This document shows positions 26,664 through 37,600 of a DNA stretch of 64,000 nt, one piece after another. Numbering within the stretch: the first letter of the stretch is position 1; every line of letters begins with the position of its first letter. Made by a program: the position numbers and the translations under genes. The stretch comes from Spirosoma fluviale (GTDB lineage: Bacteria; Bacteroidota; Bacteroidia; Cytophagales; Spirosomataceae): positions 80,102 to 144,101 of the forward strand of contig CAMDJW010000005.1 of the NCBI GenBank assembly GCA_945901025.1. Reading direction: 5' to 3'. The notes under the pieces were generated by a model that was not told where the DNA came from, ran no database searches, and was given only the letters and a program-made list of their open reading frames with translations.

Positions 26664-28235
26664 ATGAAAAATTTTAAAATTAGATTAACTCTTCTATTTT
26701 TTACGCTAACAAGTATTTTTAGCTGTATGGACCTAAAAGAAAAACCAGATTTTATTAATCCGGATACTTTTTATAAATCAACAACAGAATTAGAGTTGGG
26801 CGTTAATGCAATTTATGACGACCTTAATTTTGGGAATGGTGATTGGTTTGATCACTTTTATAACCGTTATGTATTTGAGTGTTTGGTAGGATATCAAGTA
26901 GGCTGGGAGAAAGCTCCATTGCAGTATAACTTAGGTAATTTTAGTCCAGCAGATGACCATGTAACGGCATATTGGCAACAAAATTACCGTTCCATTGACA
27001 GAGCAAATAGTATCATTGAAATTGCAACAAAAATGAACGATCCGGCTAATAAATCAAAAATAGATAGACTAAAAGCCGAAGCACATTTTTTAAGAGCTTT
27101 TTATTATTATGAGCTTTTGATTTATTATGATAATGTACCGGTAAAGATAACTTCAACTAAGAGCATTTCAGATTTACCATCTAACAGCGGTGGTAAACGA
27201 GCTGTTATTGAACAAATTTATTCAGATTGCAAATTGGCAGCAGCTAATTTACCCGAATCTTATCAAGGTGCTGATAAAGGTAGAGCAACGAAATGGGCTG
27301 CAAATACAATTTTAATGAAGGCCCAACTTTGGGATGAGAAATGGGTTGAAGCCAAAGCAACCGCTGAGAATATTATTAATTCAAGTAATTTGAGCTTGTT
27401 TAATGATTTTTCTCATAATTTTGACGTGGCCCATGAAAATCAAGGCGAAAGAATTTTTGAAGGGCAAGTTTCAGCCAAAGCTAATTCAAACGAATATCAA
27501 CACCATTCAGGACACTTTAATCCGGAAGATTATCCAAGTGAATTAGGAGGAGCTGGTTGGAGTTGGTTAAGCGGGACAAAAGATTTTAGAATGAGCTATC
27601 AAAAAGATGATAAAAGAATAAATGGTACGTTTATTGAACAATATCCTACTATGCGTGTTGGCAAAAACACAAAAGGTGAGTTCCCTATCGTAAAATGGAG
27701 TGAGTTGGCAGATTATAATGTGTCTAGATTTGGTGGATTAGTTTCACCAACAACTAATGCAAATAATGCCGCAGAACTTGTTTTTGGCAAGGTTTGGACT
27801 TCAAAATTGGTAGAGCTAGGCATATCTTGGACGAGTACAGAAAAGAATACTATTTATCATAGACTTGCAGAGGTCCTATTAGGACATTCAGAAGCATGTA
27901 ATGAAAGTGGTCAAGGAGATCCTTATTTAAGTTTGAATAAAGTAAGAAGTAGAGCAGGACTTGTTGCAATATCTGGTCTAACTAAAGATAAACTTCGTGA
28001 TGCCATCGTTGATGAAGTAGTACATGAATTTGCTTTTGAGCAAAATATATATCCTGAGCTAAGAAGGAAAAGTAAATTTGGAGGAACACCCGACTATTTA
28101 GGTAGTTATATAAAGAGATATTCAGAAACTTACAAAATGGGAAGAGTACCAAAAGCAAAAGATTATGTTTTACCAATACCATTAATTGAAATTCAAGGTA
28201 ATCCAAATGTTAAGCAAAACAGCGTTTGGCAATAG
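26664..28235 (+). CDS. susD: SusD/RagB-family surface glycan-binding lipoprotein
   Basis: Start set at 26664 (MKNFKIRL), 19 bases after the susC stop, because it gives a clean lipobox TSIFSCMD (Cys21). The upstream in-frame start at 26634 lies inside susC. The protein (523 aa) has the TPR-rich SusD fold: DTFYKSTTELELGVNAIYDDL, LKAEAHFLRAFYYYELLIYYDNVP, YHRLAEVLLGHSEACNESG, and terminal YVLPIPLIEIQGNPNVKQN. It caps SusC and captures glycans. A strong hairpin follows at 28261-28292. Confidence 0.96.
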   Translation: MKNFKIRLTLLFFTLTSIFSCMDLKEKPDFINPDTFYKSTTELELGVNAIYDDLNFGNGDWFDHFYNRYVFECLVGYQVGWEKAPLQYNLGNFSPADDHVTAYWQQNYRSIDRANSIIEIATKMNDPANKSKIDRLKAEAHFLRAFYYYELLIYYDNVPVKITSTKSISDLPSNSGGKRAVIEQIYSDCKLAAANLPESYQGADKGRATKWAANTILMKAQLWDEKWVEAKATAENIINSSNLSLFNDFSHNFDVAHENQGERIFEGQVSAKANSNEYQHHSGHFNPEDYPSELGGAGWSWLSGTKDFRMSYQKDDKRINGTFIEQYPTMRVGKNTKGEFPIVKWSELADYNVSRFGGLVSPTTNANNAAELVFGKVWTSKLVELGISWTSTEKNTIYHRLAEVLLGHSEACNESGQGDPYLSLNKVRSRAGLVAISGLTKDKLRDAIVDEVVHEFAFEQNIYPELRRKSKFGGTPDYLGSYIKRYSETYKMGRVPKAKDYVLPIPLIEIQGNPNVKQNSVWQ

Positions 28236-28260
28236 TAAATTTTAATAGATAAATAGATAA

Positions 28261-28297
28261 AAACAAGCTGCTTAATATTAAGCAGCTTGTTTTTTTT
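28261..28297 (+). terminator. Strong hairpin between susD and the CRTAC1-like gene
   Basis: AAACAAGCTGCTTAA and TTAAGCAGCTTGTTT pair perfectly around TA and are followed by a run of T. It lies 6 bases before the next ATG. It is probably a partial terminator that lets more SusCD than downstream enzymes be made. Confidence 0.85.
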
Positions 28298-28302
28298 AAC
28301 TT

Positions 28303-31300
28303 ATGTCAAAAATGAAATTTCAATTTACTTGGTTAATACTTGTTTTATTTCTTGCCTCATGCGAGCAAAAAAAACATCTATTTATTAAAATTCCAGCATC
28401 TGAATCAGGCCTAAATTTTATCAATCAAATAGTAGAAAATGAGAAGGAGAATTTTACCGAATTTTCATATGTCTACAATGGTGGAGGCGTAGCTGTGGGC
28501 GATATAAATAGCGATGGTTTACCTGACCTTTATTTTTCTGGAAATCAAACAGGCGATAAGTTATTCCTAAATAAAACTGAAAAAAATGGTCAAATAAAGT
28601 TTGAGGATATAACTCAATCTGCCCATATTAAACAAGGTGGCTGGAGTACTGGCGTAACGATGGCTGACGTGAATGCTGACGGAAAGCTGGATATATATGT
28701 ATGCAAATCCGGAGTTCATGGGGTAAAATCCAGAGAAAACCAATTATACATTAATCAAGGGAATAATCAATTTTTAGAACAGGCTAAGTCATATAATCTT
28801 GCCGATACGAGCTTTTCAACCCAAGCCGCATTTTTTGATTTTGATCATGACAACGATCTTGATGTTTTTATCATAACCAGCGAAAACAACACAAGAAATC
28901 CGATGAAATTAAAAGAAGTATCGGAATATGACCATATGGTTTCGGGGGATAAACTTTATGAAAATCTTGGAAATAATACCTTTAAAGACATTTCAAGGCA
29001 AGCTGGAATTTTTCATCAAGGAATGAGTTTAGGCTTGTCTATTGCAGATTTTAATAACGACGGGTGGGAAGATATTTTTGTAGGGAATGATTTTTTAGCC
29101 AATGATCTTTTGTATCTCAACAATAAAAATGGGACATTTTCTCAAACAGCCAATCAATCCATGGCCCATCACGGACAATTTACAATGGGTTCAGATGCTG
29201 CCGATATCAATAACGACGGACTATTAGATTTGTTAACCGTTGACATGATGCCATCCGATTATTCGGCGCTCAAAAAAATGGCCAATCCATCCAATAATTA
29301 TTATTTTGAAAAAAGTAAATCCTTAGGTTTCCATCCACAATTTATGAGAAATATGCTTTTTCTTAATCAAGGAAATTATGGAGTAAATAATTCCACTACT
29401 AATATTCCTCGATTTTCAGAAATTGGTCAATTTGCAGATATTCACCATACGGATTGGAGCTGGTCACCGCTCATTGCCGATTTCGACAATGATGGCAAAA
29501 AAGATATATTTATCAGTAACGGCTACCTTAGAGATATTACCGATTTAGATTTTATAACGGGCAATATAGCTTTTGCGGAAAAAAATCAAGCACAAAATGT
29601 TAATAATTACATGAAGGAAAATGCTAAAAAAATGCCTTCTATATCGAAGAAAAATATTTTTTATAAAAATAATGGTGACAATACGTTTGAAAATGTGAGT
29701 AATTTTTGGCTTGAAAACGAACCCTCCTTATCTAATGGAGCTGCATACGCCGATTTAGATAATGACGGCGACCTTGATATAGTCGTGAACAATATTAATC
29801 AGTTGGCTTATGTTTATCAAAATCAATCAACGAACAACTATTTGTCTGTAAAAATCAATGGTTTAGACCAAAATTCACTCGCAGTTGGCGCAAGAGTTGA
29901 ACTTCATAGCAACCACACAACTCAAGTTTTATACCAGAATAGCACAAGAGGTTTTCAATCCTCAAGCACCAATATACTGCATTTTGGATTAGGGCAGGCT
30001 AGTAAAATAGACTCTGTCATTGTTAAATTAGGCAGCAAGAAAATTTCTGTAAAGAACCCTAAAATAAATCAACAGTTGACAATTAACCTTTCCGAGGCTC
30101 AGGAGGCAATAAAAATTCCATTTAAAAATGAATTTTTATTCTCCGAACATTTCTTCAAAAACAATTTCAAACACGACGATATTCCATTTACAGATTTTTA
30201 TATTGAACCCTTATTGCCGCACAAATTTTCTCAAGAGGGACCAAAACTGACAAAAGGAGACGTCAACGGAGATGGTTTAGATGACTTTTTTGTGGGAGGG
30301 GCCTACAAGCAAAGTGGCGTATTTTTTATTCAAAAATCCAATGGAGAATTTGAGAAAAAACCACTTCTCAATTCTGTAAAAACCAAAGACGAAGAAGATA
30401 CAGATGTACAATTATTTGATTTTGATAACGATAAAGATCTTGACCTATACATTGTCAGTGGTTCGAATGAATATTTTGACGGATCAGAGTTTTATCAAGA
30501 TAGACTATATACAAACGATGGCAAGGGTAATTTTAAATTATCCTTACTCCTTCCTGAAATCAGAAATTCTGGCTCGGTAGTGGCAATGACCGACTTTGAT
30601 AAAGATGGAGATCAAGATATATTTAGAGGTGGTAGGGCTATTGCTACCCAATACCCTAAACCTGGCATTAGCAGATTGCTTACAGGCACAAATGGTCGCT
30701 TCGTTGATAACACGGCTACTATTTGCCCTGAATTACGAGAAATTGGAATGGTTACAGATGCTACTTGGGTTGATTTAGATAATGATACCTGGGAAGACCT
30801 CGTAATTGTAGGGGAATTAATGGAAATTTCAATCTTTAAAAACGTAAGAGGGAAACTCCAAAAAAGTGATTTTGGAAAAAAAACCTCGGGTTTTTGGCGA
30901 TGCGTTAAAGCCCATGATATAGACAAAGACGGAGATTTAGATTTAATTTTAGGAAATTTAGGAACCAATATCTCAGTCAAAGTTTCACAAGAAAAGCCTT
31001 TTATGGTTTATGGAGGAGATTTTGATACTAATTCCATTTGGGATGCCATATCAACTAATTATTGGGGCGAAGTAGAATATCCGGTTCATGCTTTTGATGA
31101 TTTACGCCGACAACTCCCTTCACTTCGAAAAAAATTCCAAACATTCTCCGCTTTTTCAAATGCCAAAATCTCGGATATTTTAACAGAAAGTGACATTAAA
31201 AATTCGATGATTAGGAAAGCAGCAAATGCTCAAAGTTTGGTTTTAATCAATCAAGGCAATTTCAAATTTACCTGGGTAGCTCTTCCACAAGAAGCTCAGT

Positions 31301-31599
31301 TAGCTCCTGTCAATGATATTTTGGTCATAGACATCAATGCAGACGGCCTGGATGACCTTATAACAGTGGGAAATGATTACGGAATTGAATCTTTTATAGG
31401 TCAATACGACGCATCCTATGGTAGCGTGCTTTTGAATATTGGGAAAGGACATTTCAAAAATATCCCATCCAATAAATCTGGATTATGGATACTAGGGGAT
31501 GCAAAATCAATCATTCCTATAAATAGTAAGGGTAAAAACAAAAAGTTAATCATAGCAAGGAATAATCAAAAATTACAATTTTATTCGATAGTAAGATAA
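28303..31599 (+). CDS. CRTAC1-like FG-GAP/ASPIC-UnbV lipoprotein
   Basis: A 1098-aa lipoprotein (LFLASCEQ, Cys20) with a double set of FG-GAP/VCBS beta-propeller repeats. Each has a calcium-binding D-x-N/D-x-D-G loop (DINSDGLPDLYFSG, DVNADGKLDIYV, DFNNDGWEDIFVG, DLDNDGDLDIVV and more). A central ASPIC/UnbV domain (VGARVELHSNHTTQVLYQNSTRGFQSSS) separates the two halves. Such proteins are common beside SusCD in Cytophagia and are thought to be surface glycan-binding partners. The function here is inferred from context. Confidence 0.92.
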   Translation: MSKMKFQFTWLILVLFLASCEQKKHLFIKIPASESGLNFINQIVENEKENFTEFSYVYNGGGVAVGDINSDGLPDLYFSGNQTGDKLFLNKTEKNGQIKFEDITQSAHIKQGGWSTGVTMADVNADGKLDIYVCKSGVHGVKSRENQLYINQGNNQFLEQAKSYNLADTSFSTQAAFFDFDHDNDLDVFIITSENNTRNPMKLKEVSEYDHMVSGDKLYENLGNNTFKDISRQAGIFHQGMSLGLSIADFNNDGWEDIFVGNDFLANDLLYLNNKNGTFSQTANQSMAHHGQFTMGSDAADINNDGLLDLLTVDMMPSDYSALKKMANPSNNYYFEKSKSLGFHPQFMRNMLFLNQGNYGVNNSTTNIPRFSEIGQFADIHHTDWSWSPLIADFDNDGKKDIFISNGYLRDITDLDFITGNIAFAEKNQAQNVNNYMKENAKKMPSISKKNIFYKNNGDNTFENVSNFWLENEPSLSNGAAYADLDNDGDLDIVVNNINQLAYVYQNQSTNNYLSVKINGLDQNSLAVGARVELHSNHTTQVLYQNSTRGFQSSSTNILHFGLGQASKIDSVIVKLGSKKISVKNPKINQQLTINLSEAQEAIKIPFKNEFLFSEHFFKNNFKHDDIPFTDFYIEPLLPHKFSQEGPKLTKGDVNGDGLDDFFVGGAYKQSGVFFIQKSNGEFEKKPLLNSVKTKDEEDTDVQLFDFDNDKDLDLYIVSGSNEYFDGSEFYQDRLYTNDGKGNFKLSLLLPEIRNSGSVVAMTDFDKDGDQDIFRGGRAIATQYPKPGISRLLTGTNGRFVDNTATICPELREIGMVTDATWVDLDNDTWEDLVIVGELMEISIFKNVRGKLQKSDFGKKTSGFWRCVKAHDIDKDGDLDLILGNLGTNISVKVSQEKPFMVYGGDFDTNSIWDAISTNYWGEVEYPVHAFDDLRRQLPSLRKKFQTFSAFSNAKISDILTESDIKNSMIRKAANAQSLVLINQGNFKFTWVALPQEAQLAPVNDILVIDINADGLDDLITVGNDYGIESFIGQYDASYGSVLLNIGKGHFKNIPSNKSGLWILGDAKSIIPINSKGKNKKLIIARNNQKLQFYSIVR

Positions 31600-31653
31600 T
31601 CTATCAATATCGTGTTTTCAACCATTTATTGGATAAAAAATATTAATTAATTT

Positions 31654-31668
31654 GGTTAAAAATTAACC
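31654..31668. promoter_or_regulatory. Palindrome just before the GH2 gene
   Basis: GGTTAA-AAA-TTAACC, 9 bases upstream of the GH2 ATG. It could be an operator or a weak hairpin near the start codon. There is no other support. Confidence 0.3.
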
Positions 31669-31677
31669 TGAAATACA

Positions 31678-34479
31678 ATGAAAACTTTCAAATCTTTTGT
31701 GTTTGTCTATTTCGCATTTATTATGTTTTCATATGGACAGGAAAAATTATCTTTAGCTGGCACTTGGCAGGTGAAGCTCGACCCTTACAAACAGGGAATT
31801 GCAGGTGAATGGTGGAAAAACGAATTTTCTGAAACATTGAAATTACCAGGATCGCTCACCGAAAATAAAATTGGTTATAAAGTTGATATTAACACACCAT
31901 GGACAGGCAATGTTATCGATAGTACCTATTTCTATTCTGATAAATATCAAAATTACCGAACTGATAATATTAAAGTGCCCTTTTGGCTTTTATCGGAAGT
32001 TTATTATCGGGGTGTTGCCTGGTACACCCGTACCATTGAAGTACCTCAGAATTGGAAGGGGAAAAATGTAATATTAAATTTGGAACGATGTCATTGGGAG
32101 AGCAGCGTATATATCAACGAGAAATATTGTGGCACTCAAAACAGCCTTGTTTCTAAGCATGATTATGACATCAGTCCATATCTAAAAGTTGGGATTAATA
32201 GAATTACGATCCGGGTAAACAACGACTATATCATACCAATTGGTCCTAATTCTACAAGTATTACCGACCATACTCAAACCAATTGGAATGGAATAATTGG
32301 CGACATTTCGTTAAATGCGTACGAAAAAATTAAACTCAAAACGGTAAAAATATTTACCGATATTAAAAAATCTGAGATAACTATAAAATATATTTTAAAC
32401 AATCCAATAAGAGAAAAAAGAATTGGAAAAATTAGTTTTTATATTAACGGTTTTGAAGAGGTTATAAAAAATTTCGAAATTCAGAATGAAAATTTGGAGT
32501 CCGAACTTGTATACAAACTTCCAAATGCAAAGTTATGGGATGAATTCACCCCCAATCTCTATACTTTACAAATAAAGCTTTTTGACGTAAATGGATATAA
32601 TGTGCATAATGTATCGGAGGTATTTGGCTTGAGAAAAGTATCCATAAACGAGGGTAGGGTGGCCATAAATGACAGACCTGTTTTTTTGAGAGGCGATGTA
32701 GATTGCGCTGGTTTTCCTCTAACAGGATATCCGTCTACCGATGAGGCTGAATGGGAACGTATTTTCAAAACCATCAAATCTTATGGTTTGAATCATCTCA
32801 GATTCCACTCTTGGTGTCCTCCAAAAATTGCATTTTCAGTAGCAGATAGACTTGGGCTATATTTATACCCTGAAAGCCCAGTATGGGCCAATCAAGGAAG
32901 CGCAGTAGGTACTGGAGGCGTCGTGGATAGTTTTATTTATGCTGAAAGCGAAAGGATCATTGAAGAATATGGTAATCATCCCTCATTCATAATGATGTCT
33001 TCTGGAAACGAACCTGCGGGTGCCAACCAGAATACTTTTTTATCAGATTGGGTAGAACATTTTAAGGCCAAAGATAACCGACGTTTATATACCTCTGCGG
33101 CTGGCTGGCCCATGATTGCTGCCAATGATTTACATATTACGCCAACCGATGTTCGAATTCAAGGATGGGGACAGGAATTAAAAAGCATTATTAATTCAAA
33201 ACAACCCTCATTTGATTATAATTGGCAAACGACATTAGATAAAATTGATAAACCCATAGTAAGCCACGAAATTGGTGAGTGGTGTGCATTCCCGAATCTA
33301 AACGAAATTAAAAAATACAAGGGTGTAATGAAGGCAAAAAATTTCGAAATTTTCAAAGAAACCTTAGAAAATAGTGGAATGGGGAGCCAAGCAGAGGAAT
33401 TTTTGTATGCCTCAGGAAGATTACAGACACTTTGCTACAAAGCCGATATTGAAGCAGCGCTCCGTACCCCAAAGTTTGGAGGTTTTCAGTTGTTGGGCTT
33501 ACATGATTTTTCAGGCCAAGGAACTGCTCTTGTTGGCGCTTTAGACGCTTTTTGGGAGTCGAAAGGTTATACTAGCCCCGAAGAATATCGAACTTTTTGT
33601 AATTCTACAGTTCTTTTGGCAAAGTTTCAGAAACTTACATTTACCAATAAAGAATTAATAGATGTACCGCTCGATATTACCCATTTTGGGAATGCTCCGC
33701 TTAAAAATCAATTCATAGAATGGCAGGTTGTTGATGCCAATAATAAAATCTATGGTCAAGGAAATTTTGTTATCAAAGAAATCAAAATTGGAGATTCTCA
33801 GTATGTAGGAAACATTAAATTTTTACCCAATAACATAAAATCAGCCAAGCAATTAAAATTAAAAACAAGTGTGAAAGGCTCAGAGATAAATAACAGTTGG
33901 GATATTTGGGTGTATCCAAGTGAACTAAAAATTTCAACTGGTGGAGTTATGCTGGTAGACGAATTGACAGATGAAGTGATTTTGAAAATAAAAAATGGAC
34001 AAAATGTTTTGTATCTAGCCAACGGAGATGTAAAAGATACAAGTGTAAAAATCGGATTTTCAAGTATTTTTTGGAACACAGCTTGGACCGGTAATCAAGG
34101 TCCCAACACCATGGGACTAGCCTTAAATCCTGAACATGCTATATTTAAACATTTTCCCACTGAGCGTTTTAGCAATTATCAATGGTTTGATTTAATATCT
34201 AAAAGTCAAGCCATGATACTTAATGACTTTGACAAAAATTATAAGCCTCTCATTCAGCCTATAGACACTTGGTTTGAAAACAGGAAATTGGCTATAGGCT
34301 TTGAAACCAACATCGGTAAGGGGAAATTATTGGTTACCAGCATAGATTTAACAAGTGACATGCATAACCGAATAGTTTCAAACCAATTTAAATATAGTTT
34401 ATTATCCTACATGAATAGCAAGGCTTTTGCTCCCGAGCATACTGTAGATATTCAAAAAATAAAAGCACTATTTAAATAA
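31678..34479 (+). CDS. Secreted glycoside hydrolase family 2
   Basis: A 933-aa enzyme with signal peptide (to about FSYGQ, residue 21). The order fits GH2: sugar-binding jelly roll (~22-215; GVAWYTRTIEVPQNWKGKNVIL), immunoglobulin-like domain (~215-320), TIM barrel (~325-640) and C-terminal extensions. The catalytic acid/base is E445 in SSGNEP and the nucleophile is probably E531 in SHEIGEW. It should release a terminal beta-linked sugar (beta-galactoside, -mannoside or -glucuronide types exist in the family); the exact specificity cannot be told. It lacks a T9SS tail, so it is probably periplasmic. Confidence 0.93.
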   Translation: MKTFKSFVFVYFAFIMFSYGQEKLSLAGTWQVKLDPYKQGIAGEWWKNEFSETLKLPGSLTENKIGYKVDINTPWTGNVIDSTYFYSDKYQNYRTDNIKVPFWLLSEVYYRGVAWYTRTIEVPQNWKGKNVILNLERCHWESSVYINEKYCGTQNSLVSKHDYDISPYLKVGINRITIRVNNDYIIPIGPNSTSITDHTQTNWNGIIGDISLNAYEKIKLKTVKIFTDIKKSEITIKYILNNPIREKRIGKISFYINGFEEVIKNFEIQNENLESELVYKLPNAKLWDEFTPNLYTLQIKLFDVNGYNVHNVSEVFGLRKVSINEGRVAINDRPVFLRGDVDCAGFPLTGYPSTDEAEWERIFKTIKSYGLNHLRFHSWCPPKIAFSVADRLGLYLYPESPVWANQGSAVGTGGVVDSFIYAESERIIEEYGNHPSFIMMSSGNEPAGANQNTFLSDWVEHFKAKDNRRLYTSAAGWPMIAANDLHITPTDVRIQGWGQELKSIINSKQPSFDYNWQTTLDKIDKPIVSHEIGEWCAFPNLNEIKKYKGVMKAKNFEIFKETLENSGMGSQAEEFLYASGRLQTLCYKADIEAALRTPKFGGFQLLGLHDFSGQGTALVGALDAFWESKGYTSPEEYRTFCNSTVLLAKFQKLTFTNKELIDVPLDITHFGNAPLKNQFIEWQVVDANNKIYGQGNFVIKEIKIGDSQYVGNIKFLPNNIKSAKQLKLKTSVKGSEINNSWDIWVYPSELKISTGGVMLVDELTDEVILKIKNGQNVLYLANGDVKDTSVKIGFSSIFWNTAWTGNQGPNTMGLALNPEHAIFKHFPTERFSNYQWFDLISKSQAMILNDFDKNYKPLIQPIDTWFENRKLAIGFETNIGKGKLLVTSIDLTSDMHNRIVSNQFKYSLLSYMNSKAFAPEHTVDIQKIKALFK

Positions 34480-34499
34480 TTGACATAATAAATTAGCGA

Positions 34500-34558
34500 T
34501 TTTCAGTCCAAAATGCCTTATCAAATATTCTATAAATAGAATACATAGTGACTGAAAA
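34500..34558. promoter_or_regulatory. Nested inverted repeats before the DUF5107 gene
   Basis: The outer arms TTTTCAGTC (34500-34508) and GACTGAAAA (34550-34558) enclose a perfect inner palindrome of TATTCTAT-AA-ATAGAATA (34526-34543). They lie in the 129-base gap after the GH2 gene. They could be a regulator site or a folded 5' leader or processing site. Confidence 0.4.
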
Positions 34559-34608
34559 ACGAACATTTATTTCTCAATTTAAAAAATTGAAGTCTTGAAA
34601 ATATTGCT

Positions 34609-37600
34609 ATGGAAAATAAATCGTATGTAAATGTTTGGGAGGAAAGCGTAATATTTCCTACATACGAAACTGGAGAACCTCAGAAAAATCCAATGTTTCT
34701 AGAAAAAAGAGTTTATCAGGGTAGTAGCGGTGTGGTATATCCAAATGCTATAATAGAAAGTGTGTCGAACACATCCGTTGATAAAATTTATCAGGCAATT
34801 TATTTGGAAAACCAATTTATAAAAATAATGGTTTTGCCGGAACTAGGTGGTAGAATTCAGATGGCTTACGACAAAGTAAAAGAAAGGCATTTTGTGTATT
34901 TCAACCAAGTAATAAAACCAGCTCTTGTGGGGTTAACAGGGCCTTGGATTTCAGGGGGTATTGAATTTAATTGGCCTCAGCACCATCGGCCAAGCACTTT
35001 TGAAGCAATAGATTTCAAAATTGAGGAAAATAAAAACGGGTCAAAAACAGTTTGGGTAAGTGAAATCGAACGTATGTTTTCCACAAAGGGTATGGCAGGT
35101 TTTACTTTATACCCGGATGCTGCTTACCTTGAGGTTAAGGGTGTTTTATATAATAGAACTTCTTTGCCGCAGACATTTTTGTGGTGGGCAAATCCAGCGG
35201 TTAAGGTAAATGATCATTATCAATCTATTTTCCCACCTGATGTTTATGCCGTTTATGACCACGGCAAGCGAGATGTTTCATCCTTCCCGATTGCCACTGG
35301 TTCATATTATAAGATAGACTATTCGCCAGGAACAGATATCTCAGGCTATAAAAATATTCCGGTACCCACTTCTTATATGGCTATTAATTCCAAGTATAAT
35401 TTTTTGGGAGGTTATGAACATGATACCCAAACGGGTATTTTACATGTTGCAAATCACCATATTTCGCCAGGAAAAAAACAATGGACTTGGGGCAATGGTG
35501 AGTTTGGAAATGCGTGGGAAAGGAATTTAACTGATGAAGATGGGCCATATATAGAATTGATGACAGGTGTATTCACTGACAATCAACCAGATTTTTCTTG
35601 GATAATGCCCAACGAGGAAAAGCATTTTACTCAATATTTTATGCCTTATAGCGAAATAGGTGTTGTTAAAAATGCTACCAAAGACTTGGCGATAAATCTA
35701 GAGGTCTCAGAAAATGAATACCAAATTATGGTATATGCCAGTGGAATTCAAGGTGATTTAATCGTAGAACTTTTGTCAACTAATCAGCTTATTTTTTCGG
35801 AAAAAATCAATGTTTCTCCTTATCAAGTATATCGTCGCAAGAATTTCGAAAGTTTTACCGATTACGAAAGCCTAGAATTACGTATTAAAGACGCAACAGG
35901 TAAAGTTTTGATTTCATATAGTCCTGAAAAACCTATTGTAGGTGAATTACCCGAGGCTGCTATTGCTGCCAAACTACCCCATCAAATAGAGAGCTGTGAG
36001 CAACTTTTTCTTACAGGCTTACATATAGAACAGTACCGCCATGCCACCTATATAGCCACTGATTATTATGAAGAAGCATTAAAAAGAGATCCTAAAGATA
36101 CAAAATCTAATAATGCAATGGGGTTATGGTATTTCAAAAAAGGGCGTTTTTTGAAATCGAAAAACTATTTTGAAAAAGCAATAGCTACTTTAACTAATCG
36201 TAACCCTAATCCTTACAATAGTGAAGCTTATTATAATTTAGGTTTGTGTCTAAAAAAACTTGAATATTACGAGGACGCTTATTCGGCTTTTTATAAGGCC
36301 ACTTGGGCTGCCGCATGGCAAGATGTTGCTTATTTGGAATTGGCCCGAATTGCGACAATTAAAAAAGACCACATGATGGCTATCGAACACGCAAACGATG
36401 CTATCAATAGAAATTATAGAGGTCATGCAGCACGAAATGTAATGATAGCTAACCTTCGCATTACTGGGGATTTTGAAAAAGCACTGAAATTGATACACAT
36501 TGCACTCGAAATGGACTCACTTAATGCAATATGTATTTTTGAAAAGTATTTAATATTAAAAAATACTGATTTAACAGAAGCAAATGTAATTCTACTCGAT
36601 TTCAAATTACTGATGAGAGGCTATGTGCATAATTATATCGAATATACCTTTGAATATATGTCAGCTGGTTTATTCGATGAAGCATCTCAATTATTGGAAA
36701 ATTACCTAAATACTACAAAAGAAATTTACCCAATAGCGCTTTATATCGCTGCATTTTTAGCTGAAAAATTAAATAAAAATTATTTAAAATTTAAATTTTT
36801 GTCAGATGCACAAAAAGCTAATCCTGACTTTGTATTTCCCAACAGATTAGACGAGAAAATCGTTCTTGAATGGGCTTTGGCACAAAATGATGATGCCAAT
36901 GCGTGCTATTTTTTAGGAAATTATTGGTATTCTCACCGACAGTATGACGATGCCGTCTTATGTTGGGAAAAATCTCTGGCCCTTCAACCGAATTTCGCAA
37001 CTGTTCACCGCAATCTTTCATTGGCTTATTTCAACAAACAAAAAATGTTAGAAAAAGGACTTGAAAGCATGAAAGAAGCTTTTAGGTTGGATAATTCAGA
37101 TGCCCGGATTTTAATGGAATTAGACCAATTACATAAAATCATGAATTATGATGTAATCTTTAGGTTACAATTTCTTGAAAAGAATCCTTCGTTAGTCGAA
37201 AAGCGAGAGGATTTGAACTTAGAATATATATCACTTTTAAATATCTTAGGAGATTATGGAAAAGCCAAAGAAATGCTTTTAAAGAGAGTTTTTCATCCTT
37301 GGGAGGGTGGAGAAGGGAAAGTCATTGGTCAATATTTATTCTGTCAAACTGAACTGGCAAAAATTGAGATAAAAAACCAAAATTATGAAATGGCAATTCA
37401 TCTATTAAATGAAGCTAAGGTATATCCAAAAAATTTAGGTGAGGGGAAAATCTACGGAACACAAGAAAATGATATAGATTACTTAATCGGATTATGCTAT
37501 GAATTTAAAGAAAATAAAGCCGAAGCCAATCGATATTTTGAAATGGCTACGGAAGGACTCGAAGAGCCAGTGCAAGCAATTTTTTATAACGACCAGCAGC

